Shown here: one piece after another, positions 1-12,016 of the stretch
Layout of the letters: each line of letters opens with the position of its first letter
How positions within the stretch are numbered: position 1 is the first letter of the stretch
Assembly: GCA_018136815.1 (NCBI GenBank)
Contig: CM030936.1
Span: forward strand, 6,384,005-6,448,004
Direction: 5' to 3'
DNA from: Isochrysis galbana
Taxonomy: Eukaryota; Haptophyta; Isochrysidales; Isochrysidaceae
DNA: 64,000 bases
The notes under the pieces: model-generated
Told to the model about the DNA's origin: nothing
The model's input: only the letters and a program-made list of their open reading frames with translations
The model's database searches: none
Made by a program: the position numbers and the translations under genes

Positions 1-3000
1 CTTCGCCCGCCGTTTCTTTACTCCGGGCGGAAGCCCACAAGTGCCCGCGTCGGGGGGCACGAATGGCCCCTTTTCTATTTCCTCTTCGGCACTTGTCTCA
101 TCCGTATTGCTCAAGAGCGAGCCACCATCGAGCGACGCGTCGTATTCGGCTCGCGAGCTAGTGCAGGAGAGAACGGTGTACGCATCTGTCACGCGCTTGA
201 AGGCAATCGCCGCGCGTTCCTTTGGGCACGGAAAGGTAAGAGTCGGCTCGCTTGAGCAGATGCAAGGCTTGCTCGTCTATGGATGCGCCTTACGCGTTCA
301 TGCATGTGAGCTGTGAACCGTACGGGTGCGTTGCAGGACTTACATCCGGGTTCTTATCAGGGTGAAGAAACAATGCTAACCGCCTATAGCTCGACTTGAG
401 TTCCGCGAACGAAGCGGCGCGATGCGAGTTGAGCAAGTCGTAGTTCGTTTTCGCACCGGTCTGATTGTCCCCAGAGAGCACCAAATCAATCTGCGTGAAG
501 TTCGAGAAGGGTGAGTACTATACATACGCGAGTAAGGACAGGGGATGCGGCTAGCGCATTATTGCGAATGACGCTCGTACAAGCACCGTATGCACGGTAT
601 CGTCGTGGCACGCTCACCGCCTGCTCGCCCGTTTTGACCCGCTCTGGAGGTTCTCCGGCGCCGTACGGATTTTCCACCAACTTCGCGAGGTGTGCCTTGG
701 CCGAGCGCAGCAAAGGCAGGAACATGTAGATTGCAAGCAGCGCGGCGAAGGTGAGGATGATACGAGGGAAGAACCAGAGAAGCGCGAGGAACACACCAAA
801 GGGGAGAAGGAGCGAGGGCGTGTCCAGCACGAAGATCATGCAGAAGGCCACAACGTGACTGTAGGGTATAGGCGGGGTGTTAGAAGCGCGCGCGGCGTGT
901 GCCGCCACCCACGTGCTGATGGGGAGGTGACTACCGCTAATCAGCTGAGAGGTGAGTTGTGAGGGCAGACACGGGCAGGCGTGGCACATGCGCACGGGCC
1001 GTGTAGGCCTTACAGGAAAGGTCCAAGAGCAGGGAAAAAGTACGTGAGGGTCGCGAACTCGGTGAGGAAGAGGCAGACGACGGGCAGCGCCAACAGAAAT
1101 AACACCCATGCAAGGACAGCGAGCAGGATGAGTAACGTTTGGGGCGCGAAGTAGAAGCCGCTGAGCAGCGCGGAAGCGGCGAGGCAAAGGTATCCCGAGA
1201 GAAAGAATGCACCGATGAGCGCGCCAGCCGCCAGCAACCATGCCGTCGTGACGGGTAGCAAGTAGCAGAGCCCACAGACTATTGCTCCAATTACGGCCAT
1301 GGCGGACCGAGGCACCGTGACCGCCCATGGCATGTTGGGTGTCAAGTAGACAAGAAGCGCCGACGCCGTGGTAACGAGGATGGCGTAGGCCGTCCATGGA
1401 CGCAGCCATGCGCCAATGAGGAAAACGAGGATACCCAGCATGTACATTGGCCAACGGAGGCGGGCGCGCCTACACGTAGCAAGGTGGAGTGATAGCAGGT
1501 TTGCAATAGGTGCGTATTAGACGCAGGAGGGCGAGTGACTTCGAGCGGCGCTAGACAGCCCACCAGTAATATAAGAGATACTTCAGTCGCTCACGTAGAT
1601 CTTCATTGCCTTGGAATGGATCGAGAGCTTCCGCTAGCCGTGACGCGGCGCGCAGGCCCATCACAAGGGTGGGAGCCACGTCCACTGTCACAAAAAGATG
1701 TGTGGCTATTGCAGCAATTCGAAGGGCCATCGCCAGCAGCAAAGCGGCAAGCTGCGCGCAACACGCCTTCAGCCGTTGAGGCCGGTGGGTGGGGGCGCAA
1801 CCAGAAGCAGTTTCGATGCCTGGCTCAAATTCCCTTGTCCCGTTGCTCTCCAGCGAACCGACCGCTGCCGGCAATGCGCTTTCGTTGGCCCCCCTGCTTG
1901 GCGCGGCTTCTCCAAAGTCGTGCTGTTCGTGAGCCCCCGAACCGTGTCCCGGCAATCTAGCTTCACGTTCCACCTCACGCAGCATCGCCTCCGCCTCGGC
2001 AAGTGCAGCACCGTACCGCACGTCCGTTCCGTCTAGCCCTTTGGCCTTTACCAGCAAGCGGACGGCCTTGCGCAGATTGCCTGCTCGCATTGCCTGCTCG
2101 CCCGCTGCGAGCAACTGCTGTGCTGCATCTCGGTTCGCGACAGCAAGGTCCGGCCGCACTCCCACATGCGGCTGGTGTGGATGCGAGGGGTGAATCTCGG
2201 GTGCAGATGACTTTGCCACCTCCGGCCATTCAAGCTGTGACGGCGGGTCTCTCAAAGGGCTCTCAGGTGGAGTTTGTTGCGTGCCTCCAAGGCGCCGTTC
2301 GACTTCATCATGCCTTGCTGGGCACACCTCATCCATCGCTGATATTACAGATTGACGTTCGGCTCCTATATTTGGCTGTGAGGTGGTCAACGACTCGCGC
2401 GACGCATGGCTCTCGGCTCGTTCTCCCGCAATCGGCGTCGCCAGAGGCAATGGTATGGGTCGCTGTGTATGCTTTGCATCACGCAAGTGCTGTATGCGGC
2501 GTGCCGTGCTCATTTTCTTATACTGTAGCGCAACCTCCAGCGGTGTCACCCCCGCGGCTGACTCGACTGTCACGGGTAGCCCATTGATGTGTAGCCACTC
2601 GATAACATCGACGGCACCCGCCATCGCCGCGTAATGCTGCGCAGAGTACCCCTTGCTTGTCGAGCGCGCATGCACGAGCTCAGGATGCTCTCCCAGAAGC
2701 CTCTTCACCTGAAAAACAGCGAAGTAATGCGTGGAACAGTCGGAGACAGCTGTAATGCGAGACGTGCGGCCCGCGACAGCGCTGAGCCTGCGCTCCTTTA
2801 CGTCGCGACCCCCCAGCCCCTTCCCCGTCCCCACTGCCCCCTCCCCATTGCCCCGCGTGCCCGGCGCTCTCTCGCTCGCTCGATGCCCTCTCCCCCCTGC
2901 CTTCCCCCAACCCGCCCATCCCACTCACGCCACGCGATCGCCCGCCCGTTTTCCCCCCGCCCCTCCCTCCCTCCCCCCGTCCGTCCCTCCCACCTCCACC

Positions 3001-3207
3001 CGCTTGCAAAGTCCTCTCCCTGTGAATCTCTCGAGAGCCCACACTCCACCACCCTTCGGCCTTCTCCCCCTCCTTGCCCCGCTCCGCCTGGCGCCCCGTC
3101 CCTCGACCACCCACGACCCAAATCACCTTCTCCAGCTGCCCTGCTTGCGCCGCGAGGAGGAAAGGCTTGTGGTTGATGAGGAGAGGCTCGCCACTCGGCG
3201 CCGCCAT
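1..3207 (-). CDS. Ankyrin / TPR-like / multi-membrane J-domain (DnaJ, Hsp40) protein, 3' end outside the window
   Basis: Six exons join in frame with GT-AG introns: 3207-3127, 2708-1564, 1469-1014, 858-618, 490-344 and 219 to beyond 1, giving at least 763 residues. The ATG at 3207 opens a short exon that continues directly into ankyrin-like helices (about residues 28-90, motif YSAQHYAAMAGAVDVIEWL). Residues about 220-252 form a helical-pair segment (AGNLRKAVRLLVKAKGLD) like the N-terminal helices of DNAJB12/DNAJC14 proteins. Several hydrophobic segments follow, from about residue 340 through exons 3 and 4. A J domain begins near residue 657 with the HPD tripeptide at about 684-686 (FLHPDKNPD) and the later FKRVTDAYTVL helix in exon 6. 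J domains stimulate Hsp70 ATPase, so an endomembrane co-chaperone is the likely role (inference). The order ankyrin, TPR-like, membrane, J domain is unusual. Its 5' end faces the minisatellite block at 4541-5890. Confidence 0.85.
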
Positions 3208-3221
3208 GGGGAGCAGCGTGC

Positions 3222-3223
3222 GC

Positions 3224-3263
<40 letters not shown>
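3222..3263. repeat. (GA)n microsatellite in the 5' leader of the J-domain gene
   Basis: A pure GA dinucleotide run starts about 15 bases upstream of the ATG at 3207 (minus-strand gene) and grades into GA-rich sequence up to about 3340. On the coding strand it is a CT-rich leader. Confidence 0.9.
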
Positions 3264-3271
<8 letters not shown>

Positions 3272-3416
3272 AAGTAAGAGAGGGAGAGGGGAGAGGAGAG
3301 GAAGAAAAGGAAGGAGAGAGGAGACGAGGTGCCCCGACCAGACGCTCTCTCCTTTTCTCTGGCTCCCCTCCCTCGATTCTTGCCTCTTCTCTCCTCTCTC
3401 ACCTCTCTCTGGTCTG

Positions 3417-4036
3417 TCCTCTCTTCTCCTCTCTCCTCTCTCCTCCCTCCTCTCTCCTCTCTCCTCTCTCCTCTCTCCTCTCTCCTCTCTCCTCTCTCCT
3501 CTCTCCTCTCTCCTCTCTCCTCTCTCCTCTCTCCTCTCTCCTCTCTCCTCTCTCCTCTCTCCTCTCTCCTCTCTCCTCTCTCCTCTCTCCTCTCTCCTCT
3601 CTCCTCTCTCCTCTCTCCTCTCTCCTCTCTCCTCTCTCCTCTCTCCTCTCTCCTCTCTCCTCTCTCCTCTCTCCTCTCTCCTCTCTCCTCTCTCCTCTCT
3701 CCTCTCTCCTCTCTCCTCTCTCCTCTCTCCTCTCTCCTCTCTCCTCTCTCCTCTCTCCTCTCTCCTCTCTCCTCTCCTCTCTCCTCTCTCCTCTCCTCTC
3801 TCCTCTCTCCTCTCTCCTCTCTCCTCTCTCCTACTCTCTCTCCCCCTCGTTCGTCTCCTGTCCCCTCTCTCCCCCTCGTTCGTCTCCTGTCCCCTCTCTC
3901 CTCTCTCCTCTCTCCTCTCTCCTCTCTCCTCTCTCCTCTCTCCTCTCTCCTCTCTCCTCTCTCCTCTCTCCTCTCTCCTCTCTCCTCTCTCCTCTCTCCT
4001 CTCTCCTCTCTCCTCTCTCCTCTCTCCTCTCTCCTA
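3417..4036. repeat. CTCTCCT heptamer tract (polypyrimidine)
   Basis: More than 80 nearly perfect copies of the 7-base unit CTCTCCT run from about 3424 to 3830 and from 3896 to 4034. They are broken by a punctuating sequence (CTCTCTCCCCCTCGTTCGTCTCC) that occurs at about 3833, 3865 and 4037. One strand is entirely pyrimidine over hundreds of bases. The long open frames across it are artefacts of the repeat. Confidence 0.95.
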
Positions 4037-4168
4037 CTCTCTCTCCCCCTCGTTCGTCTCCTGTCCCCTCTCTCCACTCTATACGAAACCCTCTATTCCT
4101 CTATTCCCGCTGCCCTCCCATCTCCCCTGTCTACCTTCTCCTCTGTCTTCTCTCTTATCTGTCTACCT

Positions 4169-4540
4169 GGGGGGGGGGGGGGGGGGGGGGGGAAGATTCC
4201 CCTCGAGTATTTTTTTGTCCGCGAGGGCCGCGTCTCTTTCCTTTCCGCGGAGGAGACGGGAAGCCGGGGGAGACAGGGAGACGCGTGTACAGTTATAAAA
4301 AACGGCCGAGTCTTTCGTTGTGCTGGGCAGCCACAGCCAAAGCCAAAGCCAACCCACTACTTTACCTGCCCGTAGTAAAAGAAAAGTGCGCCGGGGAAGC
4401 GTGCTGCTGCCTCGGAGACTCGAGCAGGTCTACGAGTAGAAAAGTACACGGCACGAGCGGACACTAGGGACGCGACTGTAGGAACCGTCAGCGCGAGGGA
4501 GGAGCCGCGGGCCGCGGGGGGGGGGGGGGGGGGGGGGGGC
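4169..4540. other. Two 24-base G homopolymers with a unique spacer
   Basis: Runs of 24 G occur at 4169-4192 and 4516-4539. The 320 bases between them hold no recognisable gene. Exact lengths may be affected by assembly. Confidence 0.85.
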
Positions 4541-5890
4541 GTCACGGAAGAGATGGAAAATGTACCGGAGGGGGCGAAAGGGGAAAGGGGGCGGGGGGGG
4601 GTCGTCACGGAGGAGAAGGGAGATGTACCGGAGGGGGGGCGGAAGGGGAAGGGGGGGCGTCACGGAGGAGAAGGGAGATGTACCGGAGGGGGGCGGAAGG
4701 GGAAGGGGGGACGTCACGGAGAAGGGAGATGTACCGGAGGGGGGCGGAAGGGGAAGGGGGGGCGTCACGGAGGAGAAGGGAGATGTACCGGAGGGGGGGC
4801 GGAAGGGGAAGGGGGGGCGTCACGGAGGAGAAGGGAGATGTACCGGAGGGGGGCGGAAGGGGAAGGGGGGGCGTCACGGAAGAGAAGGAAGATGTACCGG
4901 AGGGGGGCGGAAGGGGAAGGGGGGGCGTCACGGAGGAGAAGGGAGATGTACCGGAGGGGGGCGGAAGGGGAAGGGGGGGCGTCACGGAGGAGAAGGGAGA
5001 TGTACCGGAGGGGGGGCGGAAGGCGAAGGGGGGGCATCACGGAAGAGAAGGGAGATGTACCGGAGGGGGGCGGAAGGGGAAGGGGGGGCGTCACGGAAGA
5101 GAAGGGAGATGTACCGGAGGGGGGGGGCGGAAGGGGAAGGGGGGGCGTCACGGAGGAGAAGGGAGATGTACCGGAGGGGGGCGGAAGGGGAAGGGGGGGC
5201 GTCACGGAGGAGAAGGGAGATGTACCGGAGGGGGGCGGAAGGGGAAGGGGGGGCGTCACGGAGGAGAAGGGAGATGTACCGGAGGGGGGGGCGGAAGGCG
5301 AGGGGGGGGCGTCACGGAAGAGAAGGGAGATGTACCGGAGGAGGGCGGAAGGGGAAGGGGGGGCGTCACGGAGGAGAAGGGAGATGTACCGGAGGGGGGC
5401 GGAAGGGGAAGGGGGGGCGTCACGGAGAAGGGAGATGTACCGGAGGGGGGCGGAAGGGGAAGGGGGGGCGTCACGGAAGAGAAGGGAGATGTACCGGAGG
5501 GGGGGGGCGGAAGGGGAAGGGGGGGCGTCACGGAGGAGAAGGGAGATGTACCGCAGGGGGGCGGAAGGGGAAGGGGGGGCGTCACGGAAGAGAAGGGAGA
5601 TGTACCGGAGGGGGGCGGAAGGGGAAGGGGGGGCGTCACGGAGGAGAAGGGAGATGTACCGGAGGGGGGCGGAAGGGGAGGGGGGGGCGTCACGGAGGAG
5701 AAGGGAGATGTACCGGAGGGGGGCGGAAGGGGAGGGGGGGGCGTCACGGAAGAGAAGGGAGATGTACCGGAGGGGGGCGGAAGGGGAGGGGGGGGCGTCA
5801 CGGAAGAGAAGGGAGATGTACCGGAGGGGGGCGGAAGGGGAGGGGGGGCGTCACGGAAGAGAAGGGAGATGTACCGGAGGGGGGCGGGGG
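4541..5890. repeat. G-rich minisatellite, ~54-bp unit, ~25 copies
   Basis: Each unit holds a conserved core (GTCACGGAGGAGAAGGGAGA, then TGTACCGGAG) followed by three G tracts of 4 to 8 bases. Copies differ in G-tract length, in GAGGAG versus GAAGAG, and in small deletions (for example near 4715 and 5425). A 54-base unit without stops keeps several reading frames open, which explains open frames of more than 400 codons here. The array lies between the divergent genes at 3207 and 5959 and ends about 70 bases before the second start codon. Confidence 0.95.
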
Positions 5891-5958
5891 GCGGGAAGTG
5901 TGAAGCCCCCCTCCCGCCCCCCCCATTCTTTTCCTTCTTTCTCCCCCCTCTCCCGCCG

Positions 5959-8900
5959 ATGGCGGCGCCGCTCGCGCTGCTGCTGCTGCCCCCTCTCTTG
6001 CTCGCGGGGAGCCCATGCTCCTCGTCAATCGCGGTGGACGATGTGGACACCGAGCAGTGCTTTGGATGGTGCAGCCCTCTAAGCGCCGATGCGCACTGCC
6101 AGTGGTGCAAGGTGTGTGCCACACACGCTTTTCCCCCGTGTGAACCACGCTCCTCCCTCTCCCCCCTCCCTCTTCCCCCGTTTCCTCTTTCCCCTTCGGT
6201 TTTCGGCCCTCCCCTCCCCTCCCTCTCCCTCTCTCTGCTCTTCTCCCCCACTCCCGCCCCCCTCTCCTCCCCTAATCGCGCTCAGTGTCGAGGATGTGAG
6301 TGGTGTGCAGGGTTGTCTAGAGGAGACCAACCGGTCTCGCTCCCCTCCTCCATTTCTCGCTCCTCACCCGGCCCAGTGGAATGCGAGACGACGCTCGCCG
6401 GCGAGCCCGCCGTGCACGACTGCCAGGGCTTCTGCACTGCTGCGGCGTCGGTAGAGCACTGCCCACTGTGCAAATGCAAAGCGTGCTCCTTTTGCAAGTG
6501 CTCCTCCGAGCACGAGGACGACTCAGTCGAGGAGCTGTGCGAGCCGTGGTGCACAGCGGACTATTATGCCGATCACTGCAGCCGGTGCAAGTGCAGAGCT
6601 TGCGACTTCTGCAAGACAGGCCCACCATGTTCCTCAACGATCGCGGATGACATCAAGTATGAGGCGTGCGAAGAGTTCTGTGACCCCAAATTTTACAGCC
6701 AACATTGCCCAATGTGCAAGTGCAAGGGATGCGACTTTTGCAAGGCGCCGCCGTCAACAGGTACGTGCAACTCTGGGATCGTGGACGACCTTGATTACGA
6801 GACCTGCGAGGACTTCTGTACCGATAAGCACAAGGGGGTGAGTGTGACCCTGCCTGACGCGAAACGCGATGGATGGCGATCGCACCCCATGTCGGTGCGG
6901 CACAAGCTTGCGGCGCTAAGTGTTTTTGTTCGTGTGGCCTCCTACGTGCTTGCAGGATCATTGTGCATTGTGTAAGTGCCGCAGCTGCGATTTTTGCAGC
7001 TGCTCATCTTCCCACGAGGGTGATTCGCTCGTCGAGGAGTGTCAGCCCTGGTGCAACGGGGATTACATCGAGACCCATTGCGACTTCTGCGCGTGCAAAG
7101 GCTGTCGCTTCTGCCGAGTCGGTGGCAAGGACTGCCACTCCTTTTACTTGACTGGGGACCTTGACCATGAAGCATGCGAGCCCTTTTGCAACGAGCGATC
7201 AAAAGAGACGCACTGTTCAATGTGCAAGTGCAAGCAGTGCGGCTTCTGCAAGGCTGATGAGCTCGCCAGCCTGCCCGCTTCAAGTGGCTCCGGAAGCGGT
7301 GGTGGCCCAGCTTGCTTTTCCGGTTTTCCTCACGACTCGGACACCGAGAAGTGTGAGGGATTCTGCAGAGCGGACCGGCGGAAAGAGCACTGCGGGCAGT
7401 GCAAGTGCAAGGGATGTAGCTTCTGCGGCGAGGTCTGTACCTCCGGCATCCCGGGCGACTCAGACGTGGTCGGCTGCTCGCCATCGTGCGCGCTCAACGA
7501 GCCCTCCGCCGTGTGCCCCTTATGTAAGTGCCGAGGCTGCGCTTTCTGCGATGCCGATGGAAAGGTCTCACAAGTAGGCGTGCGTGCGAAGGAGCAAGCG
7601 GAGGAGGAGGCGAGATCTCGCCCTGGTGGGTGCATCCCTGCCAATTCTCAAGACTCCGATGTTGAGCAATGCATGGCCCACTGCGTCGTGGAAAAGAAAG
7701 CGTCGCAGTGCGGCACCTGCAGTTGCCGTAGCTGTGATTTCTGCCACGGTTTTTTGAGCTGCGATTCGGGCGAACGCGGGGACGTGAGCTGGGTGGCTTG
7801 CGAGGACGACTGCGATAGCCCGCATGATTGCGAGCGCTGTGGCTGCCGTGCCTGTGAGCACTGCAGGTTGGCGCTTGCACAGAAGGGCGAGTCCTGTCAC
7901 TCGGGAATCATCGCCGACACCCCCACGCGCGAGTGCATCGTGGGGCTGTGTCACGCCTCTGATAGAGCTGCTCATTGCCAAACATGCCGATGCCAAGGCT
8001 GTTCCTGGTGCTCCGAGCCGCCATCGCCGCCTCCTTCGCCCGTCTCCGCGTCCGGAGCGCTACCACAATGCCATTCGGGGCATATCGGGGATGCGCTTGA
8101 GTCGAAGTGCGAGCCTTGGTGCACGAGCCACTCATTGAGTTCTGCGCTAGTATGCGAGCTTTGTGCATGCAAAGCGTGCGGACGCTGTCGCAACTTGCAC
8201 TTGGCGTCGCCCCACGCGCCGCTGGCGACCTCGGCTCCAGGTGAGGCAGGCTGTCCACTTGCGCTTGAGCTGAGTCTTCTCGGATCGAAACGCGAAGAAG
8301 CCGACTCCGTAATGTTTGAGCTGAACGTCCGCCCATCTGAGTGGCATCCTGGTGCGGTTGTGACCGTCGACTTCTCGGGCACAACATCAAAGGTGAACGT
8401 CGATCGAGACGATGTCACTGCGGCCGACCTGACATCACTCTCGCCACCAGGCGGAGCCTTCGAGCACTCCTTCAGGCTTGGTAGCAAGCCGGGTACGCTG
8501 CGTGGATTCTCCTTCACTGCATTCACTGACCGGGACGACCTGAATCAACCGCGCCCTAGACTTCGTTGCTCGCATGTGCCCGGTAGACCGCCTCCGCCGT
8601 CGTCTTTGCCACCCAACCCGCCCGTGGCGCCGTCTTCCCAGCACCAGTGCGTGCTTGGCGGGAAGTTTGTCTTAGGCCAGGTATGGTCTGCGGGGTCGAG
8701 CTTCCGCGCGCAAGTGGTACTCGCCGTGTGGCGTCCCAACGCCTTTGTGACGCTCGACTTCCGGAAAAGCGCCGCACCTAACAATGTGGCTGGTCTTGGC
8801 GCCACCAACGCCGAGAAGGCCAGCGTGGTCAAAGCTCCATATCCAGGTTCAATCCGCGTCTCGCTCGGACCTGAGCCGGGGCCTCAGAATTCCTTCTCAA

Positions 8901-11338
8901 TCATCGCGCACGGCGGCAACATCGGCATGCGGCCGCCGCAAATCTTGTGCTCGTTGCCGGGGGCCGCATCCGCAGGCAGCGGTGAGAAGGCCCCCGTCAT
9001 TGACGAATCCTGCTCCCCGCTCACCCCACTCTACCAACTGCTCAATGTGTGGCAAGGCGGCTTCAAAGCAGCGGTGGCCATTGCCAAATGGCAACCCGGA
9101 GCCACACTGACGCTGAAATACAACTCCTTCAGTCCCCAGCTGTTGAACACATGGTCGGCCCGTGGCGCTGTCGCTGATGGCGGGCTTGCCTTCACCTTGG
9201 ATGCCACTGCAGATCCTCAATACAATGGGCTCACATTCACTGCGCGAGGCGATCCAGCCGCCGCCGCTGCACCAACAATCAGTTGCATCGCGTCAAAGGT
9301 CACAGCAGCCTCGGTTGACGTCCCAGCCGCTGCGTGTGGACTCGGCGCGGCGTACTCCATCCTGCCTGAAGGCGAGGCATCTCCTGAAACTAAGATTAGT
9401 GGAAAGGGGGTCTGGCGCGTTCGCGTTCGCGTTCACCAGTGGGAGCCCCACGCTCGGCTAGAGCTCACGTTCTCTCCAGCCGTCTCAGTCTATGGTAACG
9501 ATGGCGTGTCGCTTGTTGGCGGCGCGCCGGGTGAACTGTCGAGCCTTCACGCGATGGAGCTCGATGCACACCCAAACGCGCAGCATGGGCTTGCGTTCTC
9601 CATCCGCACAGAGACTGGATCCCAGCCGCCGTCACTGGTGAAGCTGAGCTGCCGGCCACCCTTGCGCGCTGGAGAAAAGACGGTTCCTACAGGCATCGTG
9701 GCTGGAGTTGCGGAAGCCCCAGCAGGCTTGTCGGTACTCCAGGCGAGCTGCAATCACCTGGAGATCGCGTGGCAGCCTTCTATCGACAACGGCCTACGTG
9801 TGACGAGGTACACCGTGGCATACCGGAGAGAGGACGCTGCAGAGGAGGACGAGGCCACCCTCGACGTTGAGACAACGGCAGTCGTATTGAATGGGCTGGC
9901 AGGAGGCACCGCCTATCTCGTTCGGGTTCGTGCTCATAACGCCAAGGGGGCGAGCGCTTTCTCGCAGCCTTTGGTCGCGGCCACCGATGGCGGAGGTGCT
10001 CCCTTGGTAGCGCCCGTCGCCCCCAAACCATATCGGTCACTGGATTGCGCTTCCGTGGCATTCGAGCTGCCCACATTGCGCTCGGGCTGCCGTGGGGACT
10101 CCTTCTTTACCGTGGAAGGGCGATCGCTCGTCCGTACCGACATCTTGCTAAAGAGCGACGACCAAGTTCTCAAACCCTACTGGACGGTGTTGATACCTCG
10201 TGCTGCCGCATCGACGGTAGTATTGAGAAGTTTGGCTCCGTACGACGCCGCCGAGTACCGTATTACGGCTCACAACAAGGATGGTGCCAGTCCCTCATCG
10301 GATGTAGTCGGGCCTTTATTGACTGATTCGGATACCCCAGCTTTACTTCATGGGCCCAAGGTGATTGCCACCTCCTCAGCCTCCTTCGCCTTGACGTGGG
10401 ATGATCTGACCGGTGACTGCCGAGCACGCATGCGATGGAGAATTGAATGGCAGCGTAACGCCACGGCTATGGACTCACCCTGGGAAGAGATGGAAACGAA
10501 TGTCGAGGGCAGTGGGTATCAAGCCTTCCCTGTGCGTTGCCCTCTGCCGGGCTGCTCGTTCCGGGTGGTTCCAATCGGCTTGCGGGGACTCGAGGACCCT
10601 TCCGCTCCTAGCCCTCCGGCAGTGTCGCCTGCCTTGCCCCCAATCCACAGCAACGCGGTGCGGCTGCAGCTGAAGTTCGTTAGAGCGCAGACGAGTAGAG
10701 ACTTGAACCAGCTCAAGGCGCTTGCTGCGAGGGAGCTTGTTGCTCAACTAAGGGTCGATCGAGCTGCTCTGGAGGTGCAAGATTGCTTTGGAAGGGGCCA
10801 ATTCTTGGTCGTCGATCTTTTCGGAGCTCCTCAGCTTGGAGCAGAGGTGGCCAACGTGCCTGCTTCCGAATTGGCGCAGCAGCTCGAGGCCGTGCTTGAA
10901 GATCTATCCGCATTCGCACTAGGTCACGCAGATCTTGGTAAAGAACTTGATGGCGCGGCAGGAGTGCAGATGCTGCTCCCTGATGGTCGTCTGACGCGAG
11001 TGCACGTTACACCGGCTGCGCGAGCCGCATCCTCGCAGCTCCCAAGGCCCCCTCGGTTGCTCTCGCCGAATGCAGCCGCTGCGGCAGGCTTCACGCTGGT
11101 CGTGGGAGTCGCACTTCTGGCCGCATTCTTTTCCGGAACTTGCATCCGCCAAGCAATGACAGTGGCTAGGCTACCTACGGGAGCAGGGAGATATGGACGC
11201 CTCGCAACGAGGGTTGTTGACGCGGGCGAGGAGGGTGGTCATCTTAGGAGAGGACAAGCCCGGCGTGTGAGAACGAAGGGCCAGGGGCAGAATGCTATGC
11301 CGGCTCGAGCACACGATACTTTAGAGCTCGATCACTAA
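5959..11338 (+). CDS. Large Cys-rich repeat / CBM-like / FN3 type I membrane protein
   Basis: Three exons (5959-6111, 6286-6837, 6956-11338) join in frame to give 1,695 residues. A signal peptide (MAAPLALLLLPPLLLAG) is followed by 13 modules of about 38 residues, each with eight cysteines and an ending like CxxCKCKxCxFC, up to about residue 645. Introns 1 and 2 cut the array inside modules 1 and 5. Residues about 667-1134 hold four modules that start and end with Cys and share a WxPGAxxTLxF pattern, reminiscent of CBM2-type carbohydrate-binding domains. Residues about 1157-1464 hold three FN3-like domains, the first with a clear YLVRVRAHNAKGAS strand. A possible SEA-like region follows. One transmembrane helix lies at about 1607-1627 (FTLVVGVALLAAFF) and a basic tail of about 68 residues ends the protein. 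The likely place is the cell surface, with a role in adhesion or glycan binding (inference). No enzyme domain is seen. Whether a further small intron occurs near 6310-6375 is unclear; the frame is open through it. Confidence 0.85.
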
Positions 11339-12016
11339 GGAGTCTCCGCATGGTTGTTGGCGACGGCGACGAGAAGATGCTACAAGGCAAGAAATGAACC
11401 TGTTGCCTTCACCCCAATACTACCCTAATTCCTGGATTTAAGGTATGGGCATTTGAGCTGTGGGGGTGTTATGGCTCCGGGATTTTTGGCTGGGGAGCCT
11501 CCACATAGACAAATTAGTCACCCTAGGCAGTGTACGGCATGAGCGCCGAAGGCTTTAGTATTCCTCTAGTAGTACAATCTACTTCTGCAACTAAGTGCAT
11601 ACTTGGCTACGATGGTGCAATGCACAGTGCGCCGGCGCTCTTCTCTCCTCGCGGAGCAGGAGCAGGCGGTCCTTTGACAGATTGAGCATGACCACTGGCT
11701 CGATATGCGATGATACGGAAGGGAAACGATCGGCGGGAGGCGCGGCGGAGATGGCCGGAAGTGATGGAATGGCGGGCTGGACCACCTCCTCAGCAGAGAA
11801 AGGCGGGAGGACGGGCTTGGGCGAGGGCGAGCGCGATGACGGAGCGGACATGACTGGGCGGTTCGGGATTGATAGGCTAGGGCTGAGGGATTGGAGGGGT
11901 TTGGTATGGAGAACGCGAGCGAACGAGAACAAGAGCGCTATTATCACAGTCATATAGGCTTGATATGACCGTTGGTCGCTCACATGACATCGCACGGGCC
12001 ATGCTACGCACAAACA
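11339..12016. other. Intergenic, no supported gene
   Basis: This is the 3' flank of the Cys-rich gene. A minus-strand frame at 11591-12013 starts with a hydrophobic stretch (MTVIIALLFSFARVL) and continues Pro/Ser-rich, but it has no recognisable domain and I do not call it a gene. Confidence 0.5.

Noticed and set aside
1010-1447. 145-residue membrane protein as a separate gene
   Set aside because: Splice signals on both sides join it in phase to the neighbouring exons of the J-domain gene.
2680-4467. Arg/Glu and Ser/Leu/Pro-rich frames over the heptamer tract
   Set aside because: Pure translation of CTCTCCT repeats; only the first exon of the J-domain gene overlaps them.
4553-6082. Open frames of 447 to 765 codons over the minisatellite
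   Set aside because: They exist in several frames only because the unit is 54 bases without stops; composition is Gly/Arg/Glu repeat. They are not called as genes.
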